Origin: Lysinibacillus sp. KCTC 33748
GTDB lineage: Bacteria; Bacillota; Bacilli; Bacillales_A; Planococcaceae
Assembly: GCF_002237755.1 (NCBI RefSeq)
Contig: NZ_MWSJ01000030.1
Span: 1-60,516, forward strand
DNA: 60,516 nt
Direction: 5' to 3'
Part shown: piece after piece, positions 1 to 8,435 of the stretch
Position numbering within the stretch: position 1 is the first letter of the stretch
Layout: each line of letters begins with the position of its first letter
Made by a program: the position numbers and the translations under genes
Notes under the pieces: generated by a model
Told to the model about the DNA's origin: nothing
Seen by the model: the letters and a program-made list of their open reading frames with translations, nothing else
Database searches by the model: none

Positions 1-93
1 CACACCCGTTCCCATACCGAACACGGAAGTTAAGCTCTTTAGCGCCGATGGTAGTTGGGGGCTTCCCCCTGTGAGAGTAGGACGTCGCTAGGC
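1..93 (+). rRNA. rrf: 5S ribosomal RNA, 3' part
   Basis: The window opens inside a 5S rRNA. The conserved segments CCCGTTCCCATACCGAACAC and GGAAGTTAAG are followed by the typical 3' stem ending near TAGGACGTCGCTAGGC. The first roughly 20-25 bases of the gene lie outside the window, so this is the tail of an rRNA operon on the + strand. The exact 3' end is set by analogy with other Bacillales 5S genes. The maturation enzyme RNase M5 (rnmV) is encoded later in this window. Confidence 0.95.
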
Positions 94-102
94 ACAAAGT
101 AG

Positions 103-127
103 CCACTGAGAAATCAGTGGTTTTTTT
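103..127 (+). terminator. rho-independent terminator of the rRNA operon
   Basis: A 7-bp perfect stem (CCACTGA / TCAGTGG) with a GAAA tetraloop is followed by seven T residues, about 10 nt after the 5S 3' end. Confidence 0.9.
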
Positions 128-160
128 ATTTTAAAAAAATCAGTAATAACACCCAATAAA

Positions 161-169
161 TGTTAGAAT
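161..169 (+). promoter_or_regulatory. possible extended -10 promoter for the CoxG-like gene
   Basis: TG-T-TAGAAT (TGn extended -10) lies about 40 nt before the gene at 209. No good -35 is seen, so support is modest. Confidence 0.3.
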
Positions 170-208
170 TTAATTGATTTAAATAAACAAATATAGGGGT
201 GTATTTAA

Positions 209-643
209 ATGGCAACAGGGGTATATAGAGAAAATATTCAAATTGAAAAAGCTAAGCTACAGGAGTTTATTCGAAATAAAGAAGAGTGGGCTATACTAAT
301 ACCTGGTTATTTACATCATGAATTCCCAAGTGAACGAAATATGATTTGGGTATTTCAAGGGGATTTTGGAATGATCCAAAAAGCTGTAAAGGTTGAACTT
401 AAGTGTAAGGAATCAAATCCTAATCAGGTTATATTTGATTTGGTAGGCTTATCAGATCCTTTAAATGGTGATGGATACTTTGAAGTTACACAAAATCAGG
501 ATGGTACATGTCAGTTAGAAGGTAATTTAACATTAAAGGCAAGTGGTTTCCTTGCAGGAATGATGAATCCAATTTTAGAAAAGTTTGTACCGCCATTAGT
601 AGAACAGCTAGTACAAGAGATGGCAATAAAGGCTAGTATTTAG
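209..643 (+). CDS. CoxG-like SRPBCC (START-fold) family protein
   Basis: A 144-aa protein with an ATG start and an AGGGGTG ribosome-binding site 7 nt upstream. It has no signal peptide or strong membrane segment. The pattern, an N-terminal helix, alternating beta strands (for example KVELKCKESNPNQVIFDLVG), a G-rich turn near 'LNGDGYFEV' and a C-terminal amphipathic helix ending in LVEQLVQEMA, resembles the CoxG / SRPBCC ligand-binding fold. In Bacillales such stand-alone proteins are usually unlinked to CO dehydrogenase, and there are no cox genes here, so a CO role should not be inferred. Ligand and pathway are unknown. It stands alone between the rRNA terminator and a repeat-containing gap. 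Confidence 0.6.
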   Translation: MATGVYRENIQIEKAKLQEFIRNKEEWAILIPGYLHHEFPSERNMIWVFQGDFGMIQKAVKVELKCKESNPNQVIFDLVGLSDPLNGDGYFEVTQNQDGTCQLEGNLTLKASGFLAGMMNPILEKFVPPLVEQLVQEMAIKASI

Positions 644-651
644 TATTTCCG

Positions 652-680
652 ACATAATTAGCCTCGGCATAATTGTTACT
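652..680 (-). repeat. palindromic repeat (family 2), minus orientation
   Basis: GCCTCGGCATAATTG, with a degraded left arm (ATAATTA), is the reverse complement of the family-2 core that recurs in about ten gaps of this window. It lies directly after the stop codon of the CoxG-like gene. Confidence 0.6.
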
Positions 681-707
681 GATAAAAGAAGAGTGTCATG
701 TCATAGA

Positions 708-739
708 AAAGGTCATTGCTTTTAGTTGCAATGACCTTT
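708..739 (+). terminator. stem-loop, probable terminator of the CoxG-like gene
   Basis: A perfect 12-bp inverted repeat (AAAGGTCATTGC / GCAATGACCTTT) with an 8-nt loop. The U-run is only the TTT within the 3' arm, so termination efficiency is uncertain. The symmetrical A and T ends would also allow it to act on the minus strand. Confidence 0.5.
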
Positions 740-754
740 CTGACTTATCAAGCA

Positions 755-798
755 CGCGCCATGAAAGCGACCAATCGAAACGGAAATCAACCACATCG
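755..798 (+). repeat. relic of the right end of repeat family 1
   Basis: Contains CGAAACGGAAATCAACCACA, closely matching the right terminal inverted repeat of the full copies at 4783-5111 and 9406-9689. The rest of the element is missing. Confidence 0.55.
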
Positions 799-872
799 TA
801 TTGAAAGAGGAGCTATTTTTTTGAGAAATATTTGAGTAATTACTCAATATAATTTAAAAAGGAGGAATCATT

Positions 873-1409
873 ATGGAGCAATGGATAGGTATTCAAACAC
901 TCATTTGGTTATTCCCTATTATGTTTATTCTCCATGATTTTGAAGAAATCATAATGGTTGAAAAGTGGTTGAATAAGAATTCTACGATTTTGTATGAAAG
1001 ATTGCCTAAAAAAATGGCTAATCGAGTTATTAAACAGTTCTCGATGTCGACAGCACAGTTTGCCGTAGCAGTAGTCGTAGTATTTATGTTTGTAAGTAGT
1101 TCCACTTTTGTAGCAAATCAATATGTGAATCAAGGGCCGTTCGGAGATATCTATTTCTTCACTGTTGTTACGCTAACCTACTTTCTACATGCGTTCACTC
1201 ACCTTGCACAGTCTATTTTTCTTCGTTCCATTACACCAGGTGCACTCACATCTTTGATAATCGTCATTCCATATAGTTTAATGTTGTATCGTTCGTTATT
1301 AATTAATAACGTCATAACATGGAACATTATTTTTGTTTGCTTGCCATTTTGTCTTTTATTGATCCCTATTGCATTACTAGCACATTGGATCGGGAAAAAG
1401 GTTATATGA
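873..1409 (+). CDS. HXXEE domain-containing membrane protein
   Basis: A 178-aa, very hydrophobic protein. The start is ATG, preceded by a strong AAAGGAGG site. Near residue 21 is the motif HDFEE, which fits the H-x-x-E-E signature that names this family of uncharacterised membrane proteins. About four to five membrane segments can be seen: residues 8-22, 60-80, 95-115, 125-145 and 150-172. Later conserved-looking histidines (HAFTHL near residue 107) could join the HXXEE residues in binding a metal or polar ligand, but that is inference. No function is known to me for this family, and the gene has no operon partner here. Confidence 0.7.
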   Translation: MEQWIGIQTLIWLFPIMFILHDFEEIIMVEKWLNKNSTILYERLPKKMANRVIKQFSMSTAQFAVAVVVVFMFVSSSTFVANQYVNQGPFGDIYFFTVVTLTYFLHAFTHLAQSIFLRSITPGALTSLIIVIPYSLMLYRSLLINNVITWNIIFVCLPFCLLLIPIALLAHWIGKKVI

Positions 1410-1456
1410 ATTTCAACTTATTTATATCCATTCAGTAAATTTTTTTCTAACGTAAG

Positions 1457-1465
1457 TGTTATAAT
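1457..1465 (+). promoter_or_regulatory. extended -10 promoter for the yaaO-like gene
   Basis: TG-T-TATAAT, a consensus -10 with the TGn extension, lies 34 nt before the TTG start at 1500. The -35 region is AT-rich without a clear hexamer. Confidence 0.5.
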
Positions 1466-1499
1466 TAAATAAGAATATAACGGAAATGGGTGTTTTGTT

Positions 1500-2924
1500 T
1501 TGCAAAAGAAAAAGCCGATTGTAGAGGGATTAGAGCGCTTTCAACAACAACAAAATATTTCCTTTCATGTACCAGGGCATAAACACGGAGAACTATCCCA
1601 TCTTCCTCAGCCCTTTAAAGATGTAATGCGATATGATGTGACTGAATTATCAGGTCTCGATGACTTACATCATCCAGAGGAAATGATATTAGAAGCAGAA
1701 AACTTATTGGCAGATACATATGGGGCGATGAAAAGTTTCTTTTTAGTAGGTGGATCTACAGTCGGGAATTTAGCAATGATTTATGCCACATGTAAAAAAG
1801 GTAATACGATTATTGTCCAACGTAATGCACATAAGTCTATATTTCACGCGATTGAGCTTGTTGGGGCAAAGCCTGTATTTGTATCCCCGCTATGGGATGA
1901 ACGAACATTAACAGCAACCCATGTTTCTTATAAAGATTTGAAAAAAGCAGTTGATTATTATCCAGACGCACGTGCAGTAGTATTAACGTATCCTACTTAC
2001 TATGGTATGACATCGAAAGAAATACAGCAGCAGATTGCGTATTGTCATGAGAAAGGTATTCCAGTTTTAGTGGATGAAGCACATGGAGCTCATTTTAGTG
2101 CATGTACTTTATTTCAGCCATCTGCATTGACATTTGGTGCAGATATAGTAGTACAGTCTGCGCATAAAACATTGCCAGCGATGACAATGGCATCCTTTAT
2201 GCATGTTAATTCTAACTTAGTCGATGTCGACAAAATAAATCACTATTTACGTATGCTACAATCTAGCAGCCCGTCCTATCTTTTATTGGCTTCTTTAGAT
2301 GATGCACGTTATTATGTACAGACATATATGGAGAGTGACGGTGCATATATAATAGAAAAAAGAAATCAATGGATCGAGGCATTACGAGCTATTGGCTCTT
2401 TGGAAGTTATTGAGGTAGACGACCCTATCAAATTATTATTACGTGTTAAGGGGTATACAGGTTTTCAATTACAGGAAGCATTAGAAGCAAAGCATGTATA
2501 TGCAGAACTGGCAGATGCAAATCAAGTATTGCTTGTGCTACCTTTGTTGAAACAGGGGCATAACTATCCATTTGCAGAAATACGTGTCCGTATTAAAGAG
2601 GCTATAACATTGTTATTAAGTACACCAAAGGCAGAAATCGTAACTGCTTCACAAATGGCCTATAATTTTGTGGCCATTACGGAATCTTCCTATACATTTG
2701 ATGAAATGGAAAAGGCGGAAACAGAATGGTTACCGTATATGCGAACGATGGGACGTATTTCTGCAAGTATGATTATTCCGTATCCACCCGGTATTCCACT
2801 GCTTGTTCCAGGAGAAAAAATAACCGTGGCAAAGCTGAGTCAGTTAGAGGAGTTACTAGCTACTGGTGCAACGTTTCAAGGAAATCACCGTTTAGAAGAA
2901 AAGATGATTAAGATCATTAAATAG
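1500..2924 (+). CDS. yaaO: Orn/Lys/Arg decarboxylase family PLP enzyme (YaaO-like)
   Basis: A 474-aa PLP-dependent aminotransferase-fold decarboxylase of the Orn/Lys/Arg decarboxylase family, the shorter gram-positive type. Motifs in order are HVPGHKHG near residue 23, the substrate and PLP-contact segment VDEAHGAHF near 193, and SAHKT, whose lysine at about residue 223 should form the Schiff base. A C-terminal domain with [14 protein letters not shown] (about 427-440) is typical of the family. The start is TTG with only a weak upstream purine run. It sits directly upstream of tmk, as yaaO does in B. subtilis; the intergenic gap is 17 nt, suggesting co-transcription. The substrate (arginine, lysine or another amino acid) cannot be decided from sequence alone. 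Confidence 0.88.
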   Translation: MQKKKPIVEGLERFQQQQNISFHVPGHKHGELSHLPQPFKDVMRYDVTELSGLDDLHHPEEMILEAENLLADTYGAMKSFFLVGGSTVGNLAMIYATCKKGNTIIVQRNAHKSIFHAIELVGAKPVFVSPLWDERTLTATHVSYKDLKKAVDYYPDARAVVLTYPTYYGMTSKEIQQQIAYCHEKGIPVLVDEAHGAHFSACTLFQPSALTFGADIVVQSAHKTLPAMTMASFMHVNSNLVDVDKINHYLRMLQSSSPSYLLLASLDDARYYVQTYMESDGAYIIEKRNQWIEALRAIGSLEVIEVDDPIKLLLRVKGYTGFQLQEALEAKHVYAELADANQVLLVLPLLKQGHNYPFAEIRVRIKEAITLLLSTPKAEIVTASQMAYNFVAITESSYTFDEMEKAETEWLPYMRTMGRISASMIIPYPPGIPLLVPGEKITVAKLSQLEELLATGATFQGNHRLEEKMIKIIK

Positions 2925-2941
2925 TTGGAGGCTATAACAGC

Positions 2942-3571
2942 ATGAATTGCAATTTATTTATTACATTTGAAGGTCCAGAAGGTGCTGGAAAAACAACAGT
3001 CATTCAAAAAATAGCCGAGCGACTTGCGGAGGAAAAGATTGATGTATTAGCAACGAGAGAACCTGGTGGTATTGAGATTGCTGAGAAAATTAGGAGCGTA
3101 ATTTTAGACCCCGAACATACAGCCATGGATGAGCATACAGAAGCGTTATTATACGCAGCGGCGAGAAGTCAGCATTATTTTGAAAAAGTTCGACCTGCGT
3201 TGGATGCTGGAAAAATGGTTATTTGCGATCGCTTTATCGATTCCTCTTTAGCATACCAAGGATATGCACGTGGTATCGGCGTTGATGAAGTATTATCTAT
3301 TAATGAGTTTGCAATCGGTAAGAAGTTACCTGATATGACAATCTTATTTGACCTTGCACCAGAGGTAGGCTTGGCACGGATTCATGCTCATGGAGAGCGA
3401 GAGGTCAATCGTTTAGATGTTGAAAGCTTAGCTTTTCATAACAAGGTTCGGGAAGGATATTTACAGCTAGTGGAGCGTTATCCTGAGCGTATACATGTCG
3501 TCAATGCGGACCAAAATATTGATCATGTTGTTGAAGATGTATGGTCATTAATATATGAAGCAATACAGTAA
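2942..3571 (+). CDS. tmk: thymidylate kinase
   Basis: A 209-aa cytoplasmic kinase converting dTMP to dTDP in dTTP synthesis. The P-loop GPEGAGKTT lies at residues 11-19, the DRF(I)DSS(L)AYQG motif that binds dTMP near residue 95, and the TREPGG motif near 38. ATG start with a TTGGAGG site. Length equals the family norm of about 210 residues. It follows yaaO closely and precedes darA, the conserved Bacillales order. Confidence 0.97.
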   Translation: MNCNLFITFEGPEGAGKTTVIQKIAERLAEEKIDVLATREPGGIEIAEKIRSVILDPEHTAMDEHTEALLYAAARSQHYFEKVRPALDAGKMVICDRFIDSSLAYQGYARGIGVDEVLSINEFAIGKKLPDMTILFDLAPEVGLARIHAHGEREVNRLDVESLAFHNKVREGYLQLVERYPERIHVVNADQNIDHVVEDVWSLIYEAIQ

Positions 3572-3596
3572 ATGCATGAAGTTGTCTACCACAATG

Positions 3597-3605
3597 TGAT
3601 ATAAT
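3597..3605 (+). promoter_or_regulatory. extended -10 promoter upstream of darA
   Basis: TG-A-TATAAT in the tmk-darA gap. The following 185 nt hold decayed repeat fragments (TTCATTCAGAAAATGTTTTC near 3628, and CACCTACTGAAACAGAGGAA near 3712) before the darA start, so the leader would be long. Confidence 0.4.
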
Positions 3606-3796
3606 GGTAACAACTATAATCTTATTTTCATTCAGAAAATGTTTTCTGCGCGACAGTAGCGAATGTTTTGAGATGAATGAAGAAGTAGTTTTATTTTAGT
3701 AGATGTTCCGAGCACCTACTGAAACAGAGGAACTCTAACCTATGTCACGGAAAAGGTAACTAAAATCTATTTAGATGAATTTTATCGAAGGGGTGA

Positions 3797-4132
<336 letters not shown>

Positions 4133-4220
4133 ATTATTTGCCACGTTAAATGGGAAGAAAAACACATTATAATTTAGCTTTTGTGTATTTGGTATAGAAA
4201 GCAAGTGGGGGCGAAACAGC

Positions 4221-4661
4221 TTGAAGATCAATCAAGATATACGTGTCGGGTTAAATACTAATCGTAAAGAACCACTGCATAACAATAATCAAAATAACCG
4301 ATTTGGAGATATGGTCGTCAAGCAAGGCACCAAATTGCAAACTGAACAGCTTACGCGATTGCTAGGGGATATTTCTACAGCAGGTGATCGTGTCGCAAGA
4401 TCGCGTAATTTACGAGAGCTTGCTCGTTTTAAAATGCTTGTTAAACGGTTTCTACAAGAAACAGTAGAGCATGGTATGGATTTAAAACAATCGCATTCAT
4501 GGAATCGTTTTGGTGAAGGAAGACGTTTGAAAATTATTGAAACTATCGATACGCGTCTTGTGGAGCTTGCTCAAGATATTTTAGATGAAGAAAAGGAAGC
4601 AATTGATCTTCTCGATAAAATCGGTGAGATAAAAGGCTTATTAATTAATTTGTATATGTAA
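4221..4661 (+). CDS. yaaR: YaaR family protein (DUF327)
   Basis: A 146-aa soluble, mostly helical, charged protein with a TTG start after a GTGGGGGCG site. The N-terminus (about 35 residues) is polar and looks disordered, followed by helical segments such as LREL(A)RFKMLVKRFL and RLKIIETIDTRLVELAQ. This matches the conserved YaaR family of unknown function that always sits between darA and holB in Bacillales. A terminator follows, so it closes the yaaO/tmk/darA unit. Confidence 0.88.
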   Translation: MKINQDIRVGLNTNRKEPLHNNNQNNRFGDMVVKQGTKLQTEQLTRLLGDISTAGDRVARSRNLRELARFKMLVKRFLQETVEHGMDLKQSHSWNRFGEGRRLKIIETIDTRLVELAQDILDEEKEAIDLLDKIGEIKGLLINLYM

Positions 4662-4662
4662 A

Positions 4663-4699
4663 ACCCGTGTCTCGTTCTCTTGTAGGCGCGGGCTTTTTT
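4663..4699 (+). terminator. rho-independent terminator after yaaR
   Basis: Stem CCCGTG / CGCGGG (one G:U pair), preceded by A residues and followed by a six-T run. Confidence 0.8.
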
Positions 4700-4782
4700 C
4701 AAACTGAATGGTATGAATTCAATTCACGATGAAACTAATCTATCTGCTCTAAAACTGTAGATATTTCTGTACGAAAATTGGT

Positions 4783-5111
4783 TCATCACCAAAAGTTGTG
4801 GATGACTTTTATTAATACGTCTACTATGTTAATAAGTTGATTTTCGTTACGACTGGGCGACTCCTTGGGGATTAGTAATAGAGGAACGAAGGCTAAAAGC
4901 ATCACATCCTGTGATAATGCCCTCGTGACCAACATCGGTGCTGTCGCTGCGCTTTCGCACAAACAAAACCAAAACCCTCTGCTGCCGCTACGTTAGCACT
5001 ATGCTTTCGCGCAAAAAAACATCTGTTGGCCCGAGACCCTGGAGCGAGCGAAGCGGCAGCTACAAAGCGCCCAGTCGGAACGGAAATCAACCACACGTTT
5101 TGGTGATGATC
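4783..5111 (+). repeat. full-length repeat family 1 element, copy A
   Basis: Fills most of the 517-nt yaaR-holB gap. The inner terminal inverted repeats are GTTGATTTTCGTTACGACTG (from 4836) and the complement of CAGTCGGAACGGAAATCAAC (to 5091). Outer inverted repeats flank these: TCATCACCAAAAGTTGTGG (near 4784) against CCACACGTTTTGGTGATGA (near 5091-5110). Inside are CGACTCCTTGGGGATTAG, a small palindrome CATCACATCCTGTGATAATG, and two copies of the family-3 unit (near 4940-5030). There is no transposase. Short ORFs across it recur only because the repeat does. The structure is that of a MITE or long REP-type element. Confidence 0.8.
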
Positions 5112-5118
5112 TATAAAA

Positions 5119-5148
5119 TTGAGCAATAGGAAACAATTATGCTATAAG
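5119..5148 (+). promoter_or_regulatory. probable sigma-A promoter for holB operon
   Basis: TTGAGC, an 18-nt spacer and TATAAG with a TGC extension lie 30 nt before the holB start and just outside the right end of repeat copy A. Confidence 0.45.
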
Positions 5149-5178
5149 TGTAATTGATATAGGAAGGAATTTTAATAT

Positions 5179-6183
5179 ATGGCCAAGAATGTTGAAGAGC
5201 TATTCGCACTGCAACCAGTCGTAATGAAGCAGCTTCAAACGATTTTTGACAAACATAGATTAGCACATGCATACATTTTTGATGGTGAAAAAGGGACAGG
5301 CAAAGTAGATATAATGCAGTTTTTTGTCAAATTAATGCTTTGTGAGCAACCAATTCAAAATGTTCCATGTGAAACATGTCGAAATTGCAGACGTGTTGAT
5401 TCGGGTAATCATCCGAATATTCATCAAATTTATCCCGAGGGTCAATTTATAAAAATTGATCAAATACGTGAATTAATTGCAGAAATGAAGATGATGGGTG
5501 TTGAAGAGGGACGTAAGATTTATGTACTTCATCATGCAGACCGTCTCAATATTGCATCTGCAAACATGATTCTTAAATTTTTAGAGGAACCTGATGGTGA
5601 GGTAACTGCGATTTTATTAACGGAGCAAATGCAGTCAATTTTACCAACGATTCGCTCTCGCTGTCAGCATATTAAATTTCAAAAAATGCCTCGACATTTA
5701 TTGTTAAAGCATCTACAAGATAATAATATTTCTTATTCGATGGCTTCTACAGTGAGCATGATGACGAACGAGCTCGAAACAGCTATGATTTTAGCAAATG
5801 ATGAGCAGTTTGCACATGCTCGAAAAACAGTGTTAAAATTAGTAGAGGCAATTCGTCAGAACGTACATGAAGCAATGCTTGTTGTACATGAAGAATGGTT
5901 GCCATTATTTAAAGAAAAAGGCGAGATGGAACAGGCATTAGATTTACTACTATTTGCTTACCGTGATATAGTGTCAATAAAAGCTAATCCCGAATCAGCT
6001 TGTACTTACCCAGACATGTTACAGACATTTAAAGAAGCTGCGTTACATTCGACTTATGAACGTCTATCTAGTCAAATGGAGTCTATTTTACAGGCGCGTT
6101 CATCTTTACAGCGTAACATGAATAGGACGTTAATGATGGAGCAGTTAATGCTAAATCTGCAGGAGGGGTATACATTTGTATAA
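5179..6183 (+). CDS. holB: DNA polymerase III delta' subunit
   Basis: A 334-aa clamp-loader subunit. The degenerate Walker A GEKGTGKV is at residues 36-43, and a zinc module of cysteines (C..CETCRNC) at about 58-72 is followed by the HPNIHQI strand. The TRS-like segment appears as IRSRCQHI near residue 158, the arginine-finger (SRC) motif of AAA+ clamp loaders. ATG start with AGGAAGGAA upstream. It overlaps ricT by 8 nt, so the two are translationally coupled. Confidence 0.95.
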   Translation: MAKNVEELFALQPVVMKQLQTIFDKHRLAHAYIFDGEKGTGKVDIMQFFVKLMLCEQPIQNVPCETCRNCRRVDSGNHPNIHQIYPEGQFIKIDQIRELIAEMKMMGVEEGRKIYVLHHADRLNIASANMILKFLEEPDGEVTAILLTEQMQSILPTIRSRCQHIKFQKMPRHLLLKHLQDNNISYSMASTVSMMTNELETAMILANDEQFAHARKTVLKLVEAIRQNVHEAMLVVHEEWLPLFKEKGEMEQALDLLLFAYRDIVSIKANPESACTYPDMLQTFKEAALHSTYERLSSQMESILQARSSLQRNMNRTLMMEQLMLNLQEGYTFV

Positions 6184-6991
6184 TGTAGTGGGAGTCCGCT
6201 TTAAAAAAGCGGGTAAAATATATTATTTTGATCCAGCATCATATCTACTAGAGGACAGTCAATATGTTATTGTAGAGACAGCTCGCGGTGTAGAATATGG
6301 TAAAGTAGTTGTCCCTCAAAAGGTTGTTGAGGATAATGATGTTGTTTTACCACTTAAACAAGTTCTACGACCAGCGGATGAACGTGATCGTATTCAAGTA
6401 GAGGAAAATGCTGCCGAATCAAAGCGTGCATTTGAACTAGCAAGTACAAAAATCATTGAGCATAATTTAGAAATGAAGCTCGTTGATGTTGAATATACAT
6501 TTGATCGTAATAAAATCATCTTTTATTTTACGGCTGAAGGACGCGTTGATTTCAGAGATCTTGTAAAAGATCTAGCTTCCGTTTTTAGAACACGTATCGA
6601 ACTTCGTCAAATTGGTGTACGTGATGAGGCGAAGTTGTTAGGTGGTATTGGTCCATGTGGCCGGATGCTTTGCTGCTCAACATTTTTAGGAGATTTTGAG
6701 CCGGTTTCTATTAAAATGGCTAAAGATCAAAACTTATCTTTAAATCCATCTAAAATTTCAGGTCTTTGCGGTCGTTTAATGTGCTGCTTGAAATATGAAA
6801 ATGATGAATATGAGGAAGCTAAAGAGGGCATGCCAGACATCGGTGAATTAACGATGACACCAGATGGACGAGGTAAAGTTGTAGGTTTAAATGTACTGGA
6901 GAGACTCATTCAAGTATATTTACATGAGCAGGAGCGTACAGTCGAGTATACACTAGAAGAACTGCTAGCATGCGAAAAAAATCTTATATAA
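6176..6991 (+). CDS. ricT: RicT (YaaT), PSP1-domain subunit of the RNase Y specificity complex
   Basis: A 271-aa PSP1-family protein with a TTG start inside the end of holB, read from an AGGAGGGG site. In B. subtilis RicT works with RicA and RicF as a [4Fe-4S] complex that tunes RNase Y cleavage, biofilm formation, competence and sporulation. Cysteine clusters GPCGRMLCC (about 160-168) and GLCGRLMCC (about 198-206) are the expected cluster ligands. Length and order (holB-ricT-yabA) match B. subtilis. Confidence 0.95.
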   Translation: MYNVVGVRFKKAGKIYYFDPASYLLEDSQYVIVETARGVEYGKVVVPQKVVEDNDVVLPLKQVLRPADERDRIQVEENAAESKRAFELASTKIIEHNLEMKLVDVEYTFDRNKIIFYFTAEGRVDFRDLVKDLASVFRTRIELRQIGVRDEAKLLGGIGPCGRMLCCSTFLGDFEPVSIKMAKDQNLSLNPSKISGLCGRLMCCLKYENDEYEEAKEGMPDIGELTMTPDGRGKVVGLNVLERLIQVYLHEQERTVEYTLEELLACEKNLI

Positions 6992-7018
6992 GATAGAGAA
7001 CTGAATGAGGTGGCTTGG

Positions 7019-7375
7019 GTGAAGGACCGTAATTTCTTAGATACCGTTATGGAGTTCGAACAACAGCTCGAAGCAATGCAGGAGCAATTTGGTGCATTGA
7101 AACAATTTGTAGCGTTAATGATGGAGGAGCATAAGACACTCGAAACAGAAAATCATCACCTTCGTACACGTCTAGAAGAATTACTTTCTAATGAAAACTC
7201 TGAACAGACTACTGATGAGAAGAAAGAGAATCCGTTAGATATTGGCGAGGGTTATGATAACCTAGCACGTTTGTACCATGAAGGCTTCCATGTTTGTCAT
7301 GTTCATTTCGGAAGTTCACGTAAAGGTGAAGACTGTCTGTTTTGTCTATCATTTTTAAATAAACAAAATGTGTAA
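7019..7375 (+). CDS. yabA: DNA replication initiation control protein YabA
   Basis: A 118-aa negative regulator of DnaA that also binds the DnaN clamp. The N-terminal half is a coiled coil (about residues 1-60), and the C-terminal zinc domain has H..CHVHFG and CLFC. The GTG at 7019 is preferred because GAGGTGG lies about 6 nt upstream; a GTG three codons earlier lies inside that site. Length fits the 119-aa B. subtilis protein. Confidence 0.93.
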   Translation: MKDRNFLDTVMEFEQQLEAMQEQFGALKQFVALMMEEHKTLETENHHLRTRLEELLSNENSEQTTDEKKENPLDIGEGYDNLARLYHEGFHVCHVHFGSSRKGEDCLFCLSFLNKQNV

Positions 7376-7380
7376 TAGAA

Positions 7381-7413
7381 GGCTGATTCCCACTATGGTG
7401 GTGTCAGTCTTTT
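7381..7413 (+). terminator. hairpin with U-run between yabA and trmN6
   Basis: Two stacked stems, GGCTGA / TCAGTC (with a G:U pair) around CCAC / GTGG, followed by TTTTG. It lies 25 nt before the trmN6 ribosome-binding site, so it may only partly stop the operon's transcription. Confidence 0.6.
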
Positions 7414-7438
7414 GTTTTGTATAGTAGGAGGAAGAAAC

Positions 7439-8188
7439 ATGGAAGAATGGTTGAAAGATGACGAACGGTTAGACTATTTATTAGCTGAGGATTTACGTAT
7501 TATTCAAAGCCCCTCTGTATTTTCGTTTTCATTGGATGCAGTGCTACTTTCTAAATTTGTTAGTGTCCCATACCATAAAGGAAAAATTGTTGATTTATGC
7601 TCAGGTAATGGTGTAATCCCACTTTTTCTAAGTGCTAGAACAAAGGGACATATTACAGGAGTAGAAATTCAACCACGCTTATTTGATATGGCTGAGCGAA
7701 GTATCCGTTACAATAAGTTGGAAGAGCAAATTCATATGGTCCTTGGTGATGTGAAGGAAATTCCTAAGGAGCTTGGTATTGAAAAGTATGACGTTGTAAC
7801 ATGTAATCCGCCATATTTTTTAGCACATGAAGCTAGTGATAAAAATTTAAGTGAGCATTACGCTATTGCCCGCCATGAACTATATTTAACGTTAGAGGAA
7901 TCAATACAGTCAGCAAGTAAATTATTAAAACAGGGCGGAAAGGCCGCTTTTGTTCATCGTCCTGGTCGGTTGTTAGATATTGTTACGGCGATGCGAGCGA
8001 ATCGTATAGAGCCTAAACGTATGCAATTTATTTACCCGAAAGAGGGTAAGGAGGCCAACACACTATTAATAGAAGGAATTAAGGACGGTAAACCGGATCT
8101 GAAAATATTACCACCCCTGTATGTTTATAATGCGGATAATGAATATACAGCAGAAGTGAGAGAAATTCTTTATGGAAAAGAACAGTAA
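7439..8188 (+). CDS. trmN6: tRNA1(Val) (adenine-37 N6)-methyltransferase-like (YabB)
   Basis: A 249-aa class I SAM-dependent methyltransferase. The SAM-binding loop [15 protein letters not shown] is near residue 50, and the catalytic NPPYF motif typical of N6-adenine methyltransferases is near residue 125. The ATG at 7439 has an excellent TAGGAGGAAG site. Assignment to tRNA adenine-37 rests on similarity to the YfiC/TrmN6 family; the substrate in Bacillales is inferred. It overlaps the next gene by 17 nt. Confidence 0.88.
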   Translation: MEEWLKDDERLDYLLAEDLRIIQSPSVFSFSLDAVLLSKFVSVPYHKGKIVDLCSGNGVIPLFLSARTKGHITGVEIQPRLFDMAERSIRYNKLEEQIHMVLGDVKEIPKELGIEKYDVVTCNPPYFLAHEASDKNLSEHYAIARHELYLTLEESIQSASKLLKQGGKAAFVHRPGRLLDIVTAMRANRIEPKRMQFIYPKEGKEANTLLIEGIKDGKPDLKILPPLYVYNADNEYTAEVREILYGKEQ

Positions 8189-8435
8189 CCATTATTTTTA
8201 TGTGTTAGAATGTGCCGACCAATCCTTTTATGCTGGTTACACGAATAATGTAGACAGGCGTGTCGCTGTACATAATGCTGGTAAGGGAGCAAAATATACG
8301 AGAGCACGAGGACCAGTGGAATGTATTTATGTAGAGGAATTCGATACGAAACAAGAGGCGATGCGTGCAGAATATGCTTTTAAACAGCTAACACGAACGC
8401 AAAAAATGAAATATATAGGGAGGGATGCGTTATGA
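8172..8435 (+). CDS. yazA: GIY-YIG domain protein YazA
   Basis: An 87-aa protein that is almost entirely one GIY-YIG nuclease-like domain of the UPF0213 type. It shows [17 protein letters not shown] in place of the GIY and YIG strands, then RVAVHN and the glycine/lysine segment [12 protein letters not shown]. Catalytic arginine and glutamate positions (RR near 33; YVEEF near 55) are visible. Cellular substrate unknown. It overlaps trmN6 by 17 nt and rsmI by 4 nt (ATGA), as in B. subtilis. Confidence 0.92.
   Translation: MEKNSNHYFYVLECADQSFYAGYTNNVDRRVAVHNAGKGAKYTRARGPVECIYVEEFDTKQEAMRAEYAFKQLTRTQKMKYIGRDAL

Noticed and set aside
4902..5129. Short open frames on both strands within repeat copies A, B and C
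   Set aside because: They recur only because the repeat recurs, lack ribosome-binding sites, and vary in frame between copies.
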